From contig CBDEUC010000002.1 in assembly GCA_965243105.1 (NCBI GenBank), forward strand, positions 62,001-126,000: 64,000 nucleotides of DNA, in the 5' to 3' direction. This stretch comes from WLWS01 sp965243105. Lineage in GTDB: Bacteria > Pseudomonadota > Gammaproteobacteria > Eutrophobiales > Eutrophobiaceae. The notes below the pieces were generated by a model that saw nothing but the letters and a program-made list of their open reading frames with translations, searched no databases and was not told the DNA's origin. Positions 53,892-62,427 of the stretch are shown one piece after another; position 1 is the stretch's first letter, and the number at the start of each line of letters is the position of its first letter. The translations under genes were made by a program, and so were the position numbers.

Positions 53892-56705
53892 TCAATGAGA
53901 GAGCGTTTGCCCGGGTATCGTTTCCTTAATTTTCCGCAGTAATGCCATGCTGTCGATGGGCTTGGTGAAACTCGCGTCGAAGTAAACGTCCTCTTTGGGT
54001 GTATCATCCATCAGGTCACTGAATCCGCTGCACAGAAACACCGGTAAGCCGGGTCTTGAATCCCGTGCAATCTTTGCAATTTGAATACCACTCATTCCAG
54101 GCATAACCTGGTCCGTAATCACCAGTGACAGTGACTTTGACTGATCCTGGATAATTTCAATGGCGTCGGCCGAGTCTGAGGTAGCAATAACTTCATAGCC
54201 ATGGTCCTCCAGCATAGACTGGAAAAGTCCCAACAAGGCTTCTTCATCGTCAACAACGAGAATTCGATTACCCAGGCTGTCACCCGTGTTGCAGTTTTCT
54301 TGTGAAGCCAGGGGGATATTCCTGGCTTCCTCCAGTGGCTGGGCAGTTCCCGGTGGAATAAAAATGCAGATCTCGGTGCCCCGATTTTCATTGGAGGAAA
54401 CGGTAATATGACCGCCATGGCTATGAACAATACCGTGGACGACAGACAGCCCGAGACCGGAAAACTCGCCTTGCTTCCGGGTGGAGTAAAAAGGGGAAAA
54501 AATGCCGCCACCGATATCCGCGGGTATTCCTTCTCCTGAGTCTGCTACAGAAATTTTGACATAGCTCCCCTCGATAACATCATCACAGGATGCACAGGTG
54601 TGGGCGCCGGTCATATCCTCGAGTGACGTGGCGATAGTGATGGTGCCAGAGTCTTTAATAGCATCCCGGGCATTAATCAACAGGTTTATCATGACCTGCT
54701 GAAGCTGCACGGGATCAGCATAAACATAGTTCAGACCGTCCTTTACAGTGCACTTGCAGTTAGTCTGGATGGTAGCAGGTGTCGTGGGAGCCAGCATGTC
54801 CATGGTTTCTGCTATTACCGAATCTACCTTTATATTTTCCGGAGCCCCGCTGTCACGACGACTGAAAATAAGTAATTTTTCAACCAGGTCCCTGGCACGT
54901 TTTCCAGCCTTGTTGATTTCTCCGAGGAAGCGGTTGAGCTTTCCATCCTTTTCGCCGGTTAAAAGCGTAGCAAGGTCGGAATACCCAAGTATACTTGCGA
55001 GGATGTTATTAAAGTCATGTGCAATGCCTCCGCTGATTCGACCGACAAGCTCCATTTTTTGCTTTTCCTGCAGTCTTTTCTGCAGTTCCAGCTGTTCGTC
55101 GTAGGCTTTCAAGCGTTCAATTTCTCCCGCTGCCACGCGAGAAAAAATGGCCAGCAGCTTTGATGTCATGGCGGCTTTATCTATCTTGTTTTTATACAAA
55201 CCAACAATTATCCCAATGTTCCTGCCGCTGGAATCAACCAATGGTGAGCCAAGGTAAGCCTCAATACCTCTTTTTTGAAGCATTATATCCTCGGGGAAAA
55301 GTTGCTGGACGTTTTCAGGGTATATGCACTGGCCGTTACCAAATACCTGTTCACAGGGCGAATGAGTCAAATCATATTCAAAGTTATCGGCCTTTTTACC
55401 ATTTTTTATTACGTTGATAGTGCTTATCATTCGCGGTTCGCCGGACTCGTTGAGCCTGCCAATAAATGCCACATCGGTTTTCATGGTGTCTGCAAAATAG
55501 CGTGTAATCTTGTCAAGCAGGTCTTCTTCCGGGTCATAGGCCAGGGCACTGGCTATGCGAGTCAGTGCCGCCTCGTAATGACGCTTCTCCGTAACATCTT
55601 CGGCACTTGTCAAAAGAACCTTCTTGCCATCGACCATGATCATGTCACTGGCGATATTAAATATTCGAGTGTCGCCGGCCAGGGTAAGGCCTTCAATTTC
55701 CATATCCTTTACCGAGCCATTCTTATGTAGTTCCTCCAGCATACGCTGTCGGTCTTCCGGATATTTCCACAGCTTGAGGTTCAGCGTGGAGATACCGATA
55801 ACCTCGTCATACTTGTACCCCGATGTTGCCAGGAAAGCGTCATTTGCGTCGATGACGATGCCACCCTCTACTTCAGTAATAAACAGGGGCTCAGGATTTT
55901 TTCGAAAAATAGCTTCAAAACTCGTGCGCTTATTTTCTATTTCTTTTTCTGCCAGTTTACTGGCACGCAGGTCAATCAACATGGACCAGATCTGTTCATT
56001 GCCTCTTTTGGACATCACTTTCACTGCATAGACTTCGACCGGGATTTCGTCTCCGGATTTTTGAAGATAAGACGTCTCGATTGAGGCGAGCGAGCTGTTA
56101 TCAGCCAGCTGCAAAAGCTCAGTAATACTGTTGTCAAACTTGTTACTGGTTGTAATATCCCTGTATTGAATATTTAGAATGTCGCTGTCCACAATACCGA
56201 GCAAGTCAAGGAATACATGGTTGGCCTCAACCAGGTAGCCATCTGTTTCCCACTGTGCAATTGCAATCGGAGATAATTCAAAGAGATGCCTGAATTTTTC
56301 TTCGGATGCATGCAGAATTGATGCGGATAACTTCTGGCTCGTAATATCGGTACAGATTCCACATACTGCCCATGGTTTCTTGTTCTTGTCGTAAAGCGCA
56401 AACTTAACCGTTTGAAAGTACCTGATGCCATTGGCGGACGGAATAACCTCTTCCTTGTGTTGAGGAGTATTACTTTCTATCACCAGCCTGTCATCCGCGG
56501 TCAGCGCACTACCATGTTCTTCCGGGAATAGCTCAGCAGTGGTTTTTCCTATTACATGTTCCTTGGTCTTGCCAAGCACCGTGGCAAACTGCGAATTGAC
56601 GAACATGTGCCGCCCTTCCAGGTCCTTGATGAAAATAACGGCAGAAGAATTATCAAGAATAGCCTGCAGGTTAAAGTCATGGTCAAATAGTTCGGTACTG
56701 GTCAT
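53892..56705 (-). CDS. Hybrid histidine kinase (3 PAS, GAF, kinase, receiver)
   Basis: 937 aa, soluble. PAS domains about 10-125, 135-250 and 262-380; a GAF domain about 385-530 (LTHSPCEQVFGNGQCIYPEN, a GAF_2-type pattern); HisKA with ISGGIAHDFNNILASILGYS, where His is the phospho-acceptor; ATP-binding domain with NLLINARDA, VADSGEGIP and GEFSGLGLSVVHGI; C-terminal receiver about 800-925 with VDDEEALLGLF and phospho-acceptor Asp in VITDQVMPG. It lies 14 bases after the HTH-receiver gene, its likely partner. Confidence 0.93.
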   Translation of the reverse strand: MTSTELFDHDFNLQAILDNSSAVIFIKDLEGRHMFVNSQFATVLGKTKEHVIGKTTAELFPEEHGSALTADDRLVIESNTPQHKEEVIPSANGIRYFQTVKFALYDKNKKPWAVCGICTDITSQKLSASILHASEEKFRHLFELSPIAIAQWETDGYLVEANHVFLDLLGIVDSDILNIQYRDITTSNKFDNSITELLQLADNSSLASIETSYLQKSGDEIPVEVYAVKVMSKRGNEQIWSMLIDLRASKLAEKEIENKRTSFEAIFRKNPEPLFITEVEGGIVIDANDAFLATSGYKYDEVIGISTLNLKLWKYPEDRQRMLEELHKNGSVKDMEIEGLTLAGDTRIFNIASDMIMVDGKKVLLTSAEDVTEKRHYEAALTRIASALAYDPEEDLLDKITRYFADTMKTDVAFIGRLNESGEPRMISTINVIKNGKKADNFEYDLTHSPCEQVFGNGQCIYPENVQQLFPEDIMLQKRGIEAYLGSPLVDSSGRNIGIIVGLYKNKIDKAAMTSKLLAIFSRVAAGEIERLKAYDEQLELQKRLQEKQKMELVGRISGGIAHDFNNILASILGYSDLATLLTGEKDGKLNRFLGEINKAGKRARDLVEKLLIFSRRDSGAPENIKVDSVIAETMDMLAPTTPATIQTNCKCTVKDGLNYVYADPVQLQQVMINLLINARDAIKDSGTITIATSLEDMTGAHTCASCDDVIEGSYVKISVADSGEGIPADIGGGIFSPFYSTRKQGEFSGLGLSVVHGIVHSHGGHITVSSNENRGTEICIFIPPGTAQPLEEARNIPLASQENCNTGDSLGNRILVVDDEEALLGLFQSMLEDHGYEVIATSDSADAIEIIQDQSKSLSLVITDQVMPGMSGIQIAKIARDSRPGLPVFLCSGFSDLMDDTPKEDVYFDASFTKPIDSMALLRKIKETIPGQTLSH

Positions 56706-56719
56706 AACATTTACCTGTG

Positions 56720-57316
56720 TTATTGCCGCGCCGTTGAGCCCGCTGGGCTTTCATATTTCAGCCCCATGACTGAGAACAGCTGGTCAGGGGTAAATGGCTT
56801 TTTCAGGCAATGCTCGGCGCCTTCATCAATGATTCGGCGAATATTTTCGTCGCTGTGCAAGGCTGTCATCGCCACGATCCTGATATTCCTGGTGCTGGCA
56901 TCCTGCTTTATCGCCTTGCATACCTGGAAACCATCCACGCCGGGCATGATGAGGTCCAGCAAAACGACATCGGGAGAAAATGTCTGGATTAGTCCGCCTG
57001 CAACAAATCCATCATTTGCAACTTTTACTTCTGTATCTGTTGATACCATGTCCATGAGGTCAAGCAGGTAATTACCCAGTTCCACATCATCATCCACGAT
57101 GAGAATGCGCAACTTGTCATCATCCTGGTTCATTAACTTGAGACCATTTTCTTCCGCAAAACGGAGAATATCCCTGTGCAGGAAACGACGGTGACCACCC
57201 AGGGTTCGTTCTGCATTCAATTTTCCACTGCGCACCCAGTTACGAACCGTGATTGCCGATACCATGAGCATCTCGGCGACTTCCCTTGTCTTGTAATAGC
57301 GTTTTGATTTCATCAT
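56720..57316 (-). CDS. HTH-receiver protein (excisionase/MerR-type HTH plus response-regulator domain)
   Basis: 198 aa from ATG ATG at 57316 (frame is open 75 bases further but that part is not domain-like). Residues 1-50 form a BldC/excisionase-type winged HTH (YYKTREVAEMLMVSAITVRN followed by WVRSGKLNAERT). Residues 70-195 are a complete receiver: acid pair VDDDVELG, phospho-acceptor Asp in VLLDLIMPG, Thr in AMTALHSD, Lys in LKKPF. The order (DNA-binding domain first, receiver last) is the reverse of most response regulators. Likely target of the adjacent hybrid kinase. Confidence 0.85.
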   Translation of the reverse strand: MMKSKRYYKTREVAEMLMVSAITVRNWVRSGKLNAERTLGGHRRFLHRDILRFAEENGLKLMNQDDDKLRILIVDDDVELGNYLLDLMDMVSTDTEVKVANDGFVAGGLIQTFSPDVVLLDLIMPGVDGFQVCKAIKQDASTRNIRIVAMTALHSDENIRRIIDEGAEHCLKKPFTPDQLFSVMGLKYESPAGSTARQ

Positions 57317-57542
57317 GTCATTGTTCCATGGGGCTTTCACCCTGCATGTATGCCTGGTTGGCAAGACTAACCCATTTGATAGTTCCATCACAAATATCGG
57401 TTATATCGTATAGATTGATAAATAATATAACTAATTGAAAAACAAAAGATAATAAATTAAATAGTCAAGAATTTATCTTTCCTGTCGCTAAAATCAGGAG
57501 CGAAAACCAGGGAAAACACACACTCATTCAACGGGGTTAATA

Positions 57543-57845
57543 ATGTCTATCGAGGTCATAAAGCTGGACGGGGAAAGTACCGTAAAACTGGTGATGCCTG
57601 AGCGTTTTGATTTTAATCTTCACAGGGAATTTCGAGAGGCCTGCGAGGAAAACCCGAAGTCGAGTTGTTACATCATCGACTTTGATCGTACGCAATACCT
57701 CGACAGCTCGGCGCTTGGTATGCTGCTTCAGCTCTGGGAACTTGCAGGTGGAAAGGAATCAGGCGTCAATATCGTTAATGCCAGGGAGAATGTTGTAGAG
57801 GTACTTAATATCGCCAATTTCGGCAAGCTGATGCAGATCAGCTGA
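57543..57845 (+). CDS. STAS-domain anti-sigma-factor antagonist
   Basis: 100 aa, single STAS domain with the regulatory serine in YLDSSALGMLLQL (Ser55 or Ser56). Proteins of this kind bind an RsbW-type kinase when unphosphorylated and are reset by a PP2C/SpoIIE phosphatase. The next gene encodes both a phosphatase and an RsbW-like ATPase, so the three activities of a partner-switching loop are present. Divergent from the HTH-receiver gene across ~225 AT-rich bases. Confidence 0.92.
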   Translation: MSIEVIKLDGESTVKLVMPERFDFNLHREFREACEENPKSSCYIIDFDRTQYLDSSALGMLLQLWELAGGKESGVNIVNARENVVEVLNIANFGKLMQIS

Positions 57846-57861
57846 ATTTCAGTTACCGGGA

Positions 57862-59331
57862 ATGCTGTCCTCAAGCATGCAAAGTACAGCGAAAACCGGA
57901 GAGCCGGGCGCGTATAGTCAACTTCAATCTCACAGTTTATTTCACCGCCTGGCGAGCCTGGGTCTTGATGGTAAGCAGGACGTGGAGCAGCTGCTGTCGA
58001 GCCTGGTAGACAAAATCGAAAGACAGTCGCATGTGCTGGCCTTGAAAAATGAAGAAATCATCCAGGACATGGAAGTTGCCAGGAAAATAATTAGCAACAA
58101 CTCGCGCAATTACAGCCTGCAACTGCCCAATGTCAGCTATATCAACCGCGCCATGGAAATTCTCAGTGGTGACCTGATACTGGGAACACAAACACCGGGC
58201 GGTGGCCAGGCTTTTATGCTGGCTGACTTCACCGGCCATGGGCTCCCGGCGGCGATTGGCAGCATGATCGTTTCGGACACTTTTTACGCCATGATCTCAA
58301 AGGGTTTTTCCATTGTGGATGTACTGCCAGAGATCAACAAAAAATTATATGAAATGATGCCCACCGGCAGGTTCATGTCATGCTGCCTGCTGGAGATTCA
58401 CCCCGCATTTGAGGGTTTTCTTATACTGAACGCGGGCCTGCCAGAAATACTCGTATATTCAAAGAATGGTGAATGCCTGCACGAGATAAGCTCCAGCAGT
58501 CTTCCCCTGGGTATTCTTCCTTCTGAAGAAATGAAAGCCGAGTTTTGCAACTACCCGATCAAGGGAGGAGAAAGAATCTACATTTGCTCAGACGGGGTAT
58601 GTGAAGCTGAGGACGTACGGGGGAAACAATTTGGAATTGATGGTTTAAAGAGATCTATTTGCAGCTCGGCAGCCAGTGATGTCGTAGTAGACAAACTTGT
58701 TTCTGATATAGATCAATTCAGGGCAGGGAGCTCGCAGGGTGATGATATTGCCATTCTGGAGGTACGCTGTACTGATAGTATTGCTGATGTCGTTACGCGA
58801 GGGACTGGGTGCCAGTCATCGTCCAGGTCACCGGCTGCCTGGCAGCTTCGCTATGAACTTGGAGCGAAAGAACTGCGAGATACGGACCCGGTACCCAAAA
58901 TTTTACATTTCATCATGGACCTACAGGGCGAGGGGATTGAGCGCGGTGTCCTGTATCTTATCCTGTCAGAGTTGTATACCAATGCCCTGGACCACGGGGT
59001 GCTTGGTCTCAAGTCGAGCATCAAGGACGAGGAAAATGGCTACCTCAGGTACTATGAATTACGCGAAAAAAAACTGTCAGAGCTGGTGGATGCCAAAATA
59101 GAAATAGAAATTGAACACGTGCCCCGGGGAGGCGAAGGATTACTTTCCATCAACATCAAGGACAGCGGTGACGGATTTGATCACCGGGCCTCTTCAATGT
59201 CGCTTGATGAGAATACATTGTCGCATGGACGCGGACTGCCCCTTGTCAGAAAAAAGGTAAAATGCCTTGAATACTTGGGTGTGGGCAACGAAGTGCGAGC
59301 CGAATATGTCTGGAGCAGCCGTAACAACTAA
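57862..59331 (+). CDS. SpoIIE-type phosphatase fused to RsbW-like ATPase
   Basis: 489 aa. N-terminal coil (about 25-75), then a PP2C/SpoIIE phosphatase domain (about 85-300: DFTGHGLPAAIGSMIVSDTF and ICSDGVCEAED with metal-binding Asp, QGDDIAILEVR). The C-terminal third is a GHKL ATPase (about 345-485) with YLILSELYTNALDHGVLG as N box and IKDSGDGFDHR as G1. Combines the kinase and phosphatase of a partner switch in one chain. 16 bases after the STAS gene. No sigma factor target is encoded here. Confidence 0.9.
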   Translation: MLSSSMQSTAKTGEPGAYSQLQSHSLFHRLASLGLDGKQDVEQLLSSLVDKIERQSHVLALKNEEIIQDMEVARKIISNNSRNYSLQLPNVSYINRAMEILSGDLILGTQTPGGGQAFMLADFTGHGLPAAIGSMIVSDTFYAMISKGFSIVDVLPEINKKLYEMMPTGRFMSCCLLEIHPAFEGFLILNAGLPEILVYSKNGECLHEISSSSLPLGILPSEEMKAEFCNYPIKGGERIYICSDGVCEAEDVRGKQFGIDGLKRSICSSAASDVVVDKLVSDIDQFRAGSSQGDDIAILEVRCTDSIADVVTRGTGCQSSSRSPAAWQLRYELGAKELRDTDPVPKILHFIMDLQGEGIERGVLYLILSELYTNALDHGVLGLKSSIKDEENGYLRYYELREKKLSELVDAKIEIEIEHVPRGGEGLLSINIKDSGDGFDHRASSMSLDENTLSHGRGLPLVRKKVKCLEYLGVGNEVRAEYVWSSRNN

Positions 59332-59436
59332 AGACGTTCTTGGTCGAGCTTTTTTTTACCCAGTTCTGCAAGGGTCTTTGCAGCAACCGCCCGATTTAAT
59401 TCAATAAGGTTCTTTATTGTAAAAAGGGGGGAGCAC

Positions 59437-59862
59437 GTGATCACGCGTGGATATTGTTTGTGCAAAGAAACGTCATGGGAGTACCTGGGTGAAGTCACAT
59501 GGGCCTGTTATTGTCATTGCGATGATTGCCGAAGAAACTGCGCGGCACCCGTTGTGGCCTGGATTGGCGTGCCATTAAAAAATTTCCGATGGACGGGTGT
59601 TACCCCCAGCACCTATGAAAGCTCAAAAGGCGTGCATCGTCACTTTTGCGGGAAATGTGGTTCGCCGATAGGATTCGAGGCCGATCACTACGCTGGCGGC
59701 ATGCATCTTTATGCCGCTTCCCTGGAGGATCCCGTCGACTTCAAACCGACATTTCATGTTAACTATGAAAGCAAGTTGCCCTGGCTGGCAATGCACGATG
59801 AATTAAAAAAATATGAAGGGACCCTGCTACACTCGCCCGAGGACCTCAGTGATTACAAGTGA
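59437..59862 (+). CDS. GFA family protein (second copy)
   Basis: 141 aa, GTG start after AAGGGGGGAG. Cysteine pairs GYCLCKETSW, CYCHCDDCRR and FCGKCGSPIG give the zinc-type fold of the GFA family. Only distantly like the GFA protein at 50.9 kb, so not a recent duplication. Ends 14 bases from the convergent GST gene. Confidence 0.9.
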   Translation: MITRGYCLCKETSWEYLGEVTWACYCHCDDCRRNCAAPVVAWIGVPLKNFRWTGVTPSTYESSKGVHRHFCGKCGSPIGFEADHYAGGMHLYAASLEDPVDFKPTFHVNYESKLPWLAMHDELKKYEGTLLHSPEDLSDYK

Positions 59863-59875
59863 TATTTAGCCGGTA

Positions 59876-60580
59876 CTACTTGTCAGCGTAATATTGCCGA
59901 TGCAGCCGTTCCACAAATGCGACGAGGTTTGGATAGCTCCTGGCCATTTCGTTTAGCGGGATATTTACGTCCGGCAGGATAAATTCCACCAGGAAGGCAA
60001 AGGCAATGATATCCAGGGTACTGGGCCCGCTGCCATGAAAATATTCATTATCGCCGAGGTAATCAGACAGTGCCTGGACATCCTTGCGGGCTATCTCGAG
60101 TATTTCCTCATCGCTGTGCCGGCCAATGCCGTGAAGGTAGAGGGTCTTTTTAACCCCCCGCTGTGCCAATACGGGCACTATCCATTTGAGCGGCGGCGGC
60201 ATATCACCAAAAAAATCCTCCCTTGTTCGGGGAAATTGATCGCCAATCCAGCGGGATTTAACAAGGCACCAGTAAAGGTTTTCGTCCAGCATTTTTGAAA
60301 AAGCATGGGTCACTGCCATTTGTCCGGCAGTCAGTTCAGCATCGAGCGGGTTTCCATACTTGCTTTTCAGGTAATCGATAATAAAGGCGGAATCACCAAT
60401 GAGCTGACCGTCATCCTCGATAAATGGAATTTTCTTCTTGGGCGCCTTGCTCAAGTACTGGGCCCCGGACTTCACTTCAAATTCGATACCCGCGGCCCGC
60501 ATGTAGCAATCCACTTTCATACAAAAAGGGCTTGGGTCGGCAAGTCCACGCCACTCGCCAAAGTTGTAAAGAGTAATCAC
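59876..60580 (-). CDS. Glutathione S-transferase family protein
   Basis: 234 aa. Thioredoxin-like N-terminal part (about 1-75; ITLYNFGEWRGLADPSPFCM with a cysteine, and SKAPKKKIPFIEDDGQLIGD with the cis-Pro) and a helical C-terminal domain. The pattern is close to the metaxin/failed-axon-connections-like GST subgroup (GxxDPSPFCxK). Lies 3 bases after fhs, so probably co-transcribed with it. Confidence 0.84.
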   Translation of the reverse strand: MITLYNFGEWRGLADPSPFCMKVDCYMRAAGIEFEVKSGAQYLSKAPKKKIPFIEDDGQLIGDSAFIIDYLKSKYGNPLDAELTAGQMAVTHAFSKMLDENLYWCLVKSRWIGDQFPRTREDFFGDMPPPLKWIVPVLAQRGVKKTLYLHGIGRHSDEEILEIARKDVQALSDYLGDNEYFHGSGPSTLDIIAFAFLVEFILPDVNIPLNEMARSYPNLVAFVERLHRQYYADK

Positions 60581-60583
60581 GCT

Positions 60584-62257
60584 CTAAAACAGTCCGGTTA
60601 TGTTGCCATTCTCATCCACGTCAATATTTTCAGCTGCTGGCACCTTTGGTAGTCCTGGCATAGTCATCATGTTACCTGCGATAGCAACGATAAAACCCGC
60701 GCCATTGGCAAGACGCACCTCGCTGATTTCCACGCTATGGCCACTTGGTGCACCGCGAACAGTAGCGTCCGCACTAAAGGACATTTGTGTCTTTGCCATG
60801 CACACGGGTAGCTCGCCGTAGGAATCGTTCAACTTGTCAATTTCGGCTCTCACCTTGGGATTAGCAGTGACCTGGCCTGCGCCATAAATTTTCGTTGCTA
60901 TAGTTTCAATTTTTACCCAAAGGGGTTTTTCGGATTCATAAACAAAACTATGCTGGCCCGGGTTGTTATCAACCACATCCGCAACAGCATGCGCCAGTTC
61001 CTCGGCGCCAGCGCCTCCATCTGCCCAGTGCCTGGCTACAACGGCTTTCGCACCCAGCGCATCAACACGGTCTTTCAAAAGCTGGATTTCTGCGTCGGTA
61101 TCTGCCGTGAAGTGATTGATGCTTACGATACATGGAAGGCCGTAATGCTGCTGAATATTAGTCAGGTGTCGCTCGAGGTTAACCATGCCTTTTTCGAGCG
61201 CCTCGAGGTTTTCTGTATTTAATTCATCTTTATTAATACCACCGTGATATTTCAGTGCCCTGACCGTAGCCACCAGCACCACGGCCGCTGGTTTCAGTCC
61301 AGCTTTTCGACATTTTATATCGATAAATTTTTCAGCGCCGAGGTCCGCACCAAAACCGGCCTCGGTAATCACGTAGTCGGCAAGTTTCAGCGCAGTCTGG
61401 GTTGCCGTCACACTGTTACAGCCGTGGGCAATATTGGCGAACGGCCCACCGTGGATGAGAGCGATATTGTTTTCAAGGGTCTGTACAAGGTTGGGTTTGA
61501 TAGCATCTTTCAGCAGAGCCGCCATGGCACCATGAGCATTGAGTTCCCTGCAATGGACCGGCTTTCTGTCGCCCCGCGTGTAACCAATGACAATATCACC
61601 CAGACGTTCACGTAAGTCTGAAAGTGAGGTGGCGAGGCAGAAAATCGCCATTACTTCAGAGGCAACTGTAATATCGTAGCCATCTTCGCGCGGAAAACCG
61701 TTAGCGGTTCCGCCCAGGGAGAGCACTATTTTTCTTAGCGCACGATCATTCATGTCTACCACGCGTTTCCAGGCAATCAGTCTTGGGTCGAGGTTGAGGG
61801 CATTACCGTGGTTAATATGGTTATCAATCATTGCTGAAAGCAGGTTATGTGCAGCGCCAATGGCGTGAAAATCCCCGGTGAAATGGAGATTAATGTCCTC
61901 CATGGGTACGACCTGGGCGTATCCGCCCCCGGCGGCACCACCCTTGACGCCAAAACATGGACCAAGGGAGGGTTCCCTCAGGCAGATCATGGTTTTTTTA
62001 CCAATCCTGTTCATGGCGTCACCGAGTCCGACGGTGGTGGTCGTTTTACCTTCTCCGGCGGGGGTGGGGCTGATTGCCGTTGTAAGAATGAGCTTGCCGT
62101 CTTCCTGGCTTTTGAGGCTATCAATGTAATCCAGTGAAAGCTTCGCCTTGTAATGACCAAATGGCTCAAGGTGCTCGCTGTCGATGCCGTATTGTTCTGC
62201 AGCAAGGTCAATGATTCGTTGTTTATTCGCTTTTTGTGCGATCTCGATATCAGACAT
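60584..62257 (-). CDS. fhs: Fhs, formate-tetrahydrofolate ligase
   Basis: 557 aa, normal length. Converts formate, ATP and THF to 10-formyl-THF. P-loop TPAGEGKTTTTVGLGDAM near residue 65-80, and family segments EPSLGPCFGVKGGAAGGGYA and GGPFANIAHGCNSVTATQTA are present. It feeds the one-carbon pool used by purine synthesis (purK-purE upstream in the window). Preceded by GAGGAA and by a nested hairpin at 62278-62314. Confidence 0.97.
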   Translation of the reverse strand: MSDIEIAQKANKQRIIDLAAEQYGIDSEHLEPFGHYKAKLSLDYIDSLKSQEDGKLILTTAISPTPAGEGKTTTTVGLGDAMNRIGKKTMICLREPSLGPCFGVKGGAAGGGYAQVVPMEDINLHFTGDFHAIGAAHNLLSAMIDNHINHGNALNLDPRLIAWKRVVDMNDRALRKIVLSLGGTANGFPREDGYDITVASEVMAIFCLATSLSDLRERLGDIVIGYTRGDRKPVHCRELNAHGAMAALLKDAIKPNLVQTLENNIALIHGGPFANIAHGCNSVTATQTALKLADYVITEAGFGADLGAEKFIDIKCRKAGLKPAAVVLVATVRALKYHGGINKDELNTENLEALEKGMVNLERHLTNIQQHYGLPCIVSINHFTADTDAEIQLLKDRVDALGAKAVVARHWADGGAGAEELAHAVADVVDNNPGQHSFVYESEKPLWVKIETIATKIYGAGQVTANPKVRAEIDKLNDSYGELPVCMAKTQMSFSADATVRGAPSGHSVEISEVRLANGAGFIVAIAGNMMTMPGLPKVPAAENIDVDENGNITGLF

Positions 62258-62277
62258 TCTTATATTCCTCGATATAG

Positions 62278-62314
62278 CTTCCCGTCCATGGAGACCGGGG
62301 TCTCGCCCGGGAAG
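62278..62314 (-). promoter_or_regulatory. Nested hairpin in fhs leader
   Basis: Outer stem CTTCCCG (62278-62284) / CGGGAAG (62308-62314) and inner stem GAGACC (62291-62296) / GGTCTC (62299-62304), 8 bases before the ribosome binding site of fhs. Could be a cis-regulatory leader; no match to a riboswitch I know. Confidence 0.45.
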
Positions 62315-62427
62315 AAAGGGACTAATGGAGAGCTCCTGAATTATTCTTGTTATAGTTCAGGCATGATGGCTTCACCGTCCATTGCATTTTAGCGCGACGA
62401 CGCCATTTTCACTAATCAATATAATTT

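Noticed and set aside
57420..57542. Sigma-28-like sequence before the STAS gene
   Set aside because: TCAAG-N15-TCGCTAAA has the spacing, but both boxes differ too much from TAAA and GCCGATAA in an AT-rich region where such matches arise by chance.
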